Below are positions 41,009-45,311 of a stretch of 45,311 nucleotides of DNA, in pieces. Within the stretch, counting starts at the first letter, position 1. The number at the start of each line of letters is the position of its first letter. The notes beneath the pieces were generated by a model that ran no database searches, was not told the origin of the DNA, and worked only from the letters and a program-made list of their open reading frames with translations. The stretch lies in NCBI GenBank assembly GCA_964542765.1, contig CAZIVO010000016.1, positions 1-45,311 of the forward strand. The letters run 5' to 3'. The stretch is from CAZIVO01 sp964542765. Lineage in GTDB: Bacteria > Planctomycetota > UBA1135 > UBA2386. A program made the position numbers and the translations under genes.

Positions 41009-42763
41009 TCAGAGTCGCCGGAAGAACAGGGGGTTGGTGTAGCACGCCAGCGATCGATCATCGGCTTCGCCATAGGCTCGGTAGTGAGAGGACCGGGTAT
41101 TTTCCAGGGGCGTGGTCAGCGTCACGAAGCCGGCCCCGATCAGATTGGAATAAGACTTGAGAGCCGTTTCGCCCTTGTCTCCGACCCGCCCTCGAAAAAC
41201 CGTGACCTTGCTCGGCTTGGCAAAGCTGTAGAGAAGAACCAATTGCACGGGCACGTTCGGCGGCAAGGATCTCGGAAAGGGAGTGATATCGCCCATGATG
41301 CGTACCAGCGGACCATTGCCGATCGATACGGCCAGCGCGAGGAAGTCGCCGTTGGAGATATAGCTGTGCCCGGACTTCAGAGCCCTCACCAGGGCCTCCT
41401 GGGTCAGGGGTCCCGAGATCAGAGCATGGTTGAGGCCATGGTGATAGGCGGCATCGTGCGCATCGCTTCCTGATTGAGCATAGAGAATCTTCCCGGCCAG
41501 CATTTGCCGCACCCACCAGCCGACGCTATCGCCTTGACCGGTCACCAGTGGACCGTTCCAGATTTCGACGGCCGTGGCTCCGGCACTGCCGGCTTCGAGG
41601 CCCTTGGTAGCCTCGAAGGAGTTCCACCCCCAGATATTGCTGGTGGGATGGTTGATCGTCAGGAAGCCTCCCTCCTTGTTGATCGCCAGGATGTTCTGCG
41701 TGATCGTGTTGCAGGTAATGTCGCAGTTCTGCAGCAGGCCGTCACTGCCACCTATCTTGCGGCTCTTGATCCCGTGAGCGCCGCCGTGATTGGTCGGTCC
41801 GGCCCCGAAGGTGGCGCACCAGAGATCGCTCAGATCCTTTCCTTCCTGTGATCCCACTTCGATATTGACCAGTTCGGTATCGGGCAGGACGACGAAGGCC
41901 TTGTCCGACAGCTGGGCTGCTTCCTTCTGGACGCTGGCGTATTCCGCTGCACTGTTGATGCAATAGGAGTGACTGGTCGCTGCAAAGCCATCGATACCCA
42001 GAGCTTGATACTGACTCTTGAGCTGCGCCAGCGAGAAAGAGGCCCGGATGTTGTTCATTTCGGCCGGGCAGTTAGGGCAACCGCTGAGAGCTTCGTCTCG
42101 GCAGTGATGCACGTGGAGGTCGCAGGAAACAAACCGGAGGGCCGAGTTGTCCTGTGGTCCTGGGAGGAGGATCGGGAAGCGTCGGAAGGCGGGCAGGATC
42201 TCGATGGTGTGACCGATCTCCGTCGATAGTGATCTACCGCCTTGTTTCCAGTTCACCACGATGCGCAGATTTTGTGTGGTCCCGGGGACCGACGTCTTGG
42301 CGAACACCTTGTCCAGGGGAAGGCGGAAGCTGATGTTCCGATAGGGAATCTTGCCACGAGAGCGAAGATTGGCGATGGAGTCTCGAATAGCGATGTGAGC
42401 CGAACTCCGGGGGTCGTGGTGATGATGCCCGTGGTGATCGTGGCCGTGGTGATCGTGGCCGTGGTGATCGTGGCCGAGTTCGTCCATGCGGCCGTAGAGT
42501 TCGAACAGCGTCCCACCATCGCCAGGGATACGGCCCTTCAAGAGATCTTTCATCACCGGACGGCCATCGGCGAAGATGGTCAGAGAGTGTGGCTCGATGT
42601 CGATTCGGGTACCGTTATAGATCTGCACCTGCATATCGACCGATCGCGAGGCATCGCGAACTTCGGTCATCATCCCGAAAGGGAAGACATGGACATGCTT
42701 TCTTCCGTTCTGGGGGCACAGGCTGGTGAGGAGCAGGGCAGTGCTGATGAGGGGATACCACAT
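41009..42763 (-). CDS. Secreted PHP-domain metallohydrolase (CehA/McbA-like) with His-rich repeat
   Basis: This 584-residue exported protein has a signal peptide (MWYPLISTALLLTSLC), an N-terminal beta region with a His-rich loop (residues 98-116, three GHDHH units plus a His run), then a PHP-type metal-binding domain from about residue 210: CDLHVHH (215-220), TSHSYC, NHPTSN and SGSDAH. These His and Asp sets bind up to three metals in PHP phosphoesterases and CehA-type hydrolases. The frame is open to 42814, but the signal peptide begins at ATG 42763, with AAGGG nine bases upstream. The His-rich loop may gather zinc or nickel for the active site or store metal. The substrate is unknown. A phosphodiesterase gene follows on the same strand. 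Confidence 0.85.
   Translation of the reverse strand: MWYPLISTALLLTSLCPQNGRKHVHVFPFGMMTEVRDASRSVDMQVQIYNGTRIDIEPHSLTIFADGRPVMKDLLKGRIPGDGGTLFELYGRMDELGHDHHGHDHHGHDHHGHHHHDPRSSAHIAIRDSIANLRSRGKIPYRNISFRLPLDKVFAKTSVPGTTQNLRIVVNWKQGGRSLSTEIGHTIEILPAFRRFPILLPGPQDNSALRFVSCDLHVHHCRDEALSGCPNCPAEMNNIRASFSLAQLKSQYQALGIDGFAATSHSYCINSAAEYASVQKEAAQLSDKAFVVLPDTELVNIEVGSQEGKDLSDLWCATFGAGPTNHGGAHGIKSRKIGGSDGLLQNCDITCNTITQNILAINKEGGFLTINHPTSNIWGWNSFEATKGLEAGSAGATAVEIWNGPLVTGQGDSVGWWVRQMLAGKILYAQSGSDAHDAAYHHGLNHALISGPLTQEALVRALKSGHSYISNGDFLALAVSIGNGPLVRIMGDITPFPRSLPPNVPVQLVLLYSFAKPSKVTVFRGRVGDKGETALKSYSNLIGAGFVTLTTPLENTRSSHYRAYGEADDRSLACYTNPLFFRRL
42431..42475 (-). repeat. Three tandem 15-bp repeats encoding GHDHH
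   Basis: Three exact 15-base copies (on the plus strand gtggtgatcgtggcc) encode GHDHH each on the minus strand, inside the PHP-hydrolase gene. A partial, diverged copy lies on the left flank as HH-rich codons. Perfect identity suggests recent slippage, so copy number may differ between strains. Confidence 0.95.
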
Positions 42764-42902
42764 GGTACATACCCTTGTCCGTGGGTTTCTCTGCGGGGAC
42801 GAGAATCGATCCAAGGGTAAGAGCAGGTCTTCGTGGGAGGGGTGGGACGCGGAGGCTCTCGCTGGATCACCCGCTCGGTTAATCTCCCCCTCCGGGGAGG
42901 GT

Positions 42903-44039
42903 CTAGGTCCGCGCCAAGGTCTCGTAAGTGGTGGTTCGCTGGACCGGTTCGAAATCGGCTTGTTTCACCAGTTGGCACAATTCGTGTTCGGATAGCGACT
43001 CGGGAGCCGAAGTGCCGGCGTCATGCGTGATTTTTTCTTCGGTGACCGTTCCATCGATATCGTTGGCTCCGAAGGAGAGGGCAGCCTGTGCGCTCGCAGG
43101 AGTCAGCATGATCCAGTAGGCCTTCACATGGGGGAAATTGTCGAGCATCAGTCTGCCGACGGCGATGTTCCGCAAGTCCATCCAGCCTGTGGTCACGTGG
43201 CCGTAGTGCTCCAGGTCCGTGTGGTAGGGCCAGAATGCCAGCGGGATGTAAGCCATGAATCCGTTGCAGTCATCTTGTAGTTCACGCAATGAGAGCAGGT
43301 GAGTGACCCGCTCTTCGGTCTTTTCGATGTGTCCGTAGAGCATGGTCGCGTTCATTTGGATCCCGTGTTCCTGGACCTTTCGCGCCGTGTCGAGCCATTC
43401 TTGCGGGCCGATCTTTTCTCGGAAAACGGCCTTGTGAACACGTGGGGTGAGAACCTCTGCTCCACCGCCCGGACAGGAGTCGAGACCGGCCTCGCGCAGG
43501 TCCGCAAACACTTCATCCTCGCTCTTGCCCGCAATCTTCAAGATGTGGTCGATTTCGACCATGGTGAAGGCCTTGACATGAATGTCAGGCCGCGCGCTCT
43601 TGGCCGCACGAAGGATGTCGAGGTAATAGCTGTAACCCATTTCCGGGTGGATGCCCGCGACCATGTGCACTTCGGTGACTGGTCGATGCAGCTGTTCTGT
43701 GACCTTGCGCTCGACATCTTCGGGCGTCATCAGATAGGCGCGCTCCTCTCCTGGCTTGGCTGCGAAAGCGCAGAACTTGCACGAGTAGATGCAGATGTTC
43801 GTGTAGTTGACGTGTTGATTGATGTTGAAGTAGGTCTGATTGCCGTGAAGCCTCGTTCGGATGCGGTGGGCGAGCGAGCCGACAGCGGAGAGGTGGGGGG
43901 TCTCGTACAGGCGCACCCCATCCTCGAAGGACAGCCGTTCACCGGCGTCGACTTTCTCACGGATATCCTTGAGACCAGCCGCGTCGATGAGTCGGTCGGC
44001 GATCTCAGGCATGTGGGTGCTGCGGAGGGAACTGGTCAT
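42903..44039 (-). CDS. mqnE: Aminodeoxyfutalosine synthase MqnE (radical SAM)
   Basis: This 378-residue radical-SAM enzyme joins the MqnA product to the adenosyl group of SAM to give aminodeoxyfutalosine. The cluster motif CIYSCKFCAF follows FNINQHVNYTNI. VHMVAGIHPEMGYSYYLDILR, AGLDSCPGGGAEVLTPRVHKAVFREKI and NATMLYGHIEKTEERV are typical of MqnE, as distinct from MqnC. The start overlaps the mqnC stop by four bases. With mqnA at 30700-31485, three steps of the futalosine route are present in the window. The nucleosidase and MqnD steps are not seen here. Confidence 0.93.
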   Translation of the reverse strand: MTSSLRSTHMPEIADRLIDAAGLKDIREKVDAGERLSFEDGVRLYETPHLSAVGSLAHRIRTRLHGNQTYFNINQHVNYTNICIYSCKFCAFAAKPGEERAYLMTPEDVERKVTEQLHRPVTEVHMVAGIHPEMGYSYYLDILRAAKSARPDIHVKAFTMVEIDHILKIAGKSEDEVFADLREAGLDSCPGGGAEVLTPRVHKAVFREKIGPQEWLDTARKVQEHGIQMNATMLYGHIEKTEERVTHLLSLRELQDDCNGFMAYIPLAFWPYHTDLEHYGHVTTGWMDLRNIAVGRLMLDNFPHVKAYWIMLTPASAQAALSFGANDIDGTVTEEKITHDAGTSAPESLSEHELCQLVKQADFEPVQRTTTYETLART

Positions 44040-45181
44040 CAGTGGCTCTGGGAAACGATGGTCTTTTTCCGTGGTAGTCGCCCGAACTTGTCGGTTTCCG
44101 GTGTGGCGGAGTCTTCGTAGAGCATGGTGCGCCGCTGTGGCGTGTATCCAGCATCTTTGATGTGGCGCTCGATTTCGGAGATGGAGGCTAGATGGCTACA
44201 GCCCGCTGAGCTGACGACATTCTCTTCGAGCATCGCTGACCCGAAGTCATCTGCTCCCATGGCAAGTCCGGTTTGGCAGATCTTCATGCCCTGCGTGACG
44301 AAGCTGGATTGCAGATGCGGAACGTTCTGCAGGTAGATTCGAGAAAAGGCCAGTGTGCGGAGGTACTCGGTTGCGGTTGCCTTCGCTTCGATCTGGTCCC
44401 CCAAGGGCGTGTCGCCCGGTTGGAAGGTCCATGGGATGAAGGCGGTGAAGGGGGCGCACTCTTCTTGCAGATCGCGGATACGCGTCAGGTGTTCGACGCG
44501 GTCTTCGTCAGTTTCCACATGACCGAACATCATCGTCGCCGTGCACCTGAGGCCCAGAGCTATGGCCTGACGAGGGACGTCGAGCCACTCTTCGGTGGTT
44601 GCCTTCAGGGGTGCGATGATGTCTCGGACGCGATCGACGAGAATTTCGGCGCCACCGCCGGGTATGGAGTCCAGGCCGGCATCGTGAAGCTCGCTGATCA
44701 CATCGCGCACGGATCTTTTCTCGAGATGTGCCAGATGAACGATTTCGGGCGGGCTCATTCCGTGGATCCAAAGATCGGGATAGTGGTCTTTGATGTCGCG
44801 GAAGAGATCTGCGAACCAGTTTGTCTGGAGAGTTGGGTGGTGGCCGCCTTGCAGCAGAATCTGGATGCCGCCGACGGCGAGTAACTCATCGATCTTCCCG
44901 AAGATCGCCTCGCGGGTTTGCACGTAGCCCTCATCATGTTTGGGCAGGCGGTAGAAGGCGCAGAAGCCGCACCGGGTCACGCAGACATTGGTGGGGTTGA
45001 TGTTGCGGTCGACGATGTAGGTGACCGTCTTGCCTGGATTGATGCGTTCCCGGATAGCGTTGGCGAGCAGTCCGAGCGATGTCAGGTCGAGCTCGCGGTA
45101 AAGGTTCAGCCCTTCTTCAGGCGAGAGGAAGCCTCCTTCCAGGGCTTTCTCGGCGAGATCTTTCAATTTGTGGGCGATCAT
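44039..45181 (-). CDS. mqnC: Cyclic dehypoxanthine futalosine synthase MqnC (radical SAM)
   Basis: This 380-residue radical-SAM enzyme cyclises dehypoxanthine futalosine, a later step of menaquinone synthesis. VTYIVDRNINPTNVCVTRCGFCAFYR carries the three cluster cysteines. GGIQILLQGGHHPTLQTNWFADLF, WIHGMSPPEIVHLA, AGLDSIPGGGAEIL and CTATMMFGHVETDEDRVEHL follow the MqnC pattern. The upstream region to the window end is pyrimidine-rich, with no good Shine-Dalgarno sequence. It is first in a unit with mqnE. Menaquinone would be the quinone of the respiratory chain. Confidence 0.93.
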   Translation of the reverse strand: MIAHKLKDLAEKALEGGFLSPEEGLNLYRELDLTSLGLLANAIRERINPGKTVTYIVDRNINPTNVCVTRCGFCAFYRLPKHDEGYVQTREAIFGKIDELLAVGGIQILLQGGHHPTLQTNWFADLFRDIKDHYPDLWIHGMSPPEIVHLAHLEKRSVRDVISELHDAGLDSIPGGGAEILVDRVRDIIAPLKATTEEWLDVPRQAIALGLRCTATMMFGHVETDEDRVEHLTRIRDLQEECAPFTAFIPWTFQPGDTPLGDQIEAKATATEYLRTLAFSRIYLQNVPHLQSSFVTQGMKICQTGLAMGADDFGSAMLEENVVSSAGCSHLASISEIERHIKDAGYTPQRRTMLYEDSATPETDKFGRLPRKKTIVSQSH

Positions 45182-45311
45182 CGTGGGAGGGGGAAAGGAG
45201 ATTAGAGCCTGCAGCAGGGCTCATGCAACGCACTTCGGCGGTTGGTTTTTTCAATAGATTCTGGTCAGGCCGGTTTCCCGGTCCGGCAATTGACCTTCGC
45301 TGGAGCATGTG
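45182..45311 (-). other. Upstream region of mqnC, window edge
   Basis: These 130 bases hold the mqnC leader and probably its promoter. I see no credible gene, RNA or confident promoter hexamer pair. A small inverted element around GGTTTCCCGGTCC is not convincing. Confidence 0.3.

Noticed and set aside
39986..41473. 495-codon plus-strand frame
   Set aside because: It is antisense to two well-supported secreted enzymes, has no recognisable domain and reflects codon bias of the opposite strand.
1..45311. CRISPR arrays, tRNA or rRNA genes, insertion sequences, integrases, prophage genes
   Set aside because: No direct-repeat spacer array, no tRNA-like T-loop with matching arms outside coding genes, no transposase or integrase motif seen. 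The only repeats are the in-frame ones in top6A and the PHP hydrolase gene.

Overview
The window is about 45 kb of moderately GC-rich, gene-dense bacterial chromosome. It carries about 29 protein genes and no RNA genes that I can see. The gene content suggests a member of the Planctomycetota or a close relative: DUF1080 and ThuA-like proteins fused into secreted multidomain enzymes, a large FG-GAP lipoprotein, Gfo/Idh/MocA oxidoreductases paired with a TIM-barrel partner, and secreted enzymes sharing a C-terminal beta-rich domain. This placement is inference from family content; no marker gene such as rRNA is present.

Layout. 1-2.1 kb: two membrane proteins (the first cut by the window edge) and an ATP-grasp ligase-like enzyme. 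2.2-8 kb: a secreted DUF1080-ThuA fusion, a PLP aminotransferase, a convergent S66 LD-carboxypeptidase, and a secreted alpha/beta-hydrolase-ThuA fusion. 8-14.9 kb (minus strand): a tight operon lipA, E1-alpha, E1-beta, E2, a second E1-alpha and E3, encoding a branched-chain-type 2-oxoacid dehydrogenase together with the enzyme that makes its lipoyl cofactor. A divergent TetR-family gene lies across a palindromic operator candidate. 15.6-23.1 kb: a surface-sugar region (GT2 glycosyltransferase, UDP-GlcNAc dehydrogenase-like enzyme, DegT/DnrJ aminotransferase, Gfo/Idh oxidoreductase, left-handed beta-helix acyltransferase), interrupted by a secreted M14 carboxypeptidase.

23.2-27.6 kb: a two-gene NAD-linked formate dehydrogenase. 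Its alpha subunit is split by an in-frame TGA exactly where FDH families carry selenocysteine. The TGA is followed by a hairpin that looks like a bacterial SECIS, so I annotate one 907-residue selenoprotein instead of two fragments. 27.6-31.5 kb (minus): mqnA (futalosine menaquinone pathway) overlaps top6B, which is followed by top6A. Together they encode a complete DNA topoisomerase VI, an enzyme typical of archaea and uncommon in bacteria. The A subunit has a histone-H1-like Lys/Ala tail built from three 45-bp tandem repeats.

31.5-35.8 kb: a membrane-anchored thioredoxin-fold protein and a 1225-residue FG-GAP/VCBS lipoprotein. 35.9-38.2 kb: a Gfo/Idh oxidoreductase and a sugar isomerase/epimerase-like TIM barrel. 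38.2-42.8 kb (minus): a secreted NPP-type phosphodiesterase and a secreted PHP-domain metallohydrolase with a His-rich repeat. 42.9-45.2 kb (minus): mqnC and mqnE, overlapping by ATGA, which with mqnA supply three futalosine-pathway enzymes.

The strongest leads are the selenocysteine formate dehydrogenase, the bacterial topoisomerase VI with its repeat-built basic tail in an operon with mqnA, the duplicated E1-alpha with a nearby operator, and the C-terminal domain shared by two unrelated secreted enzymes.
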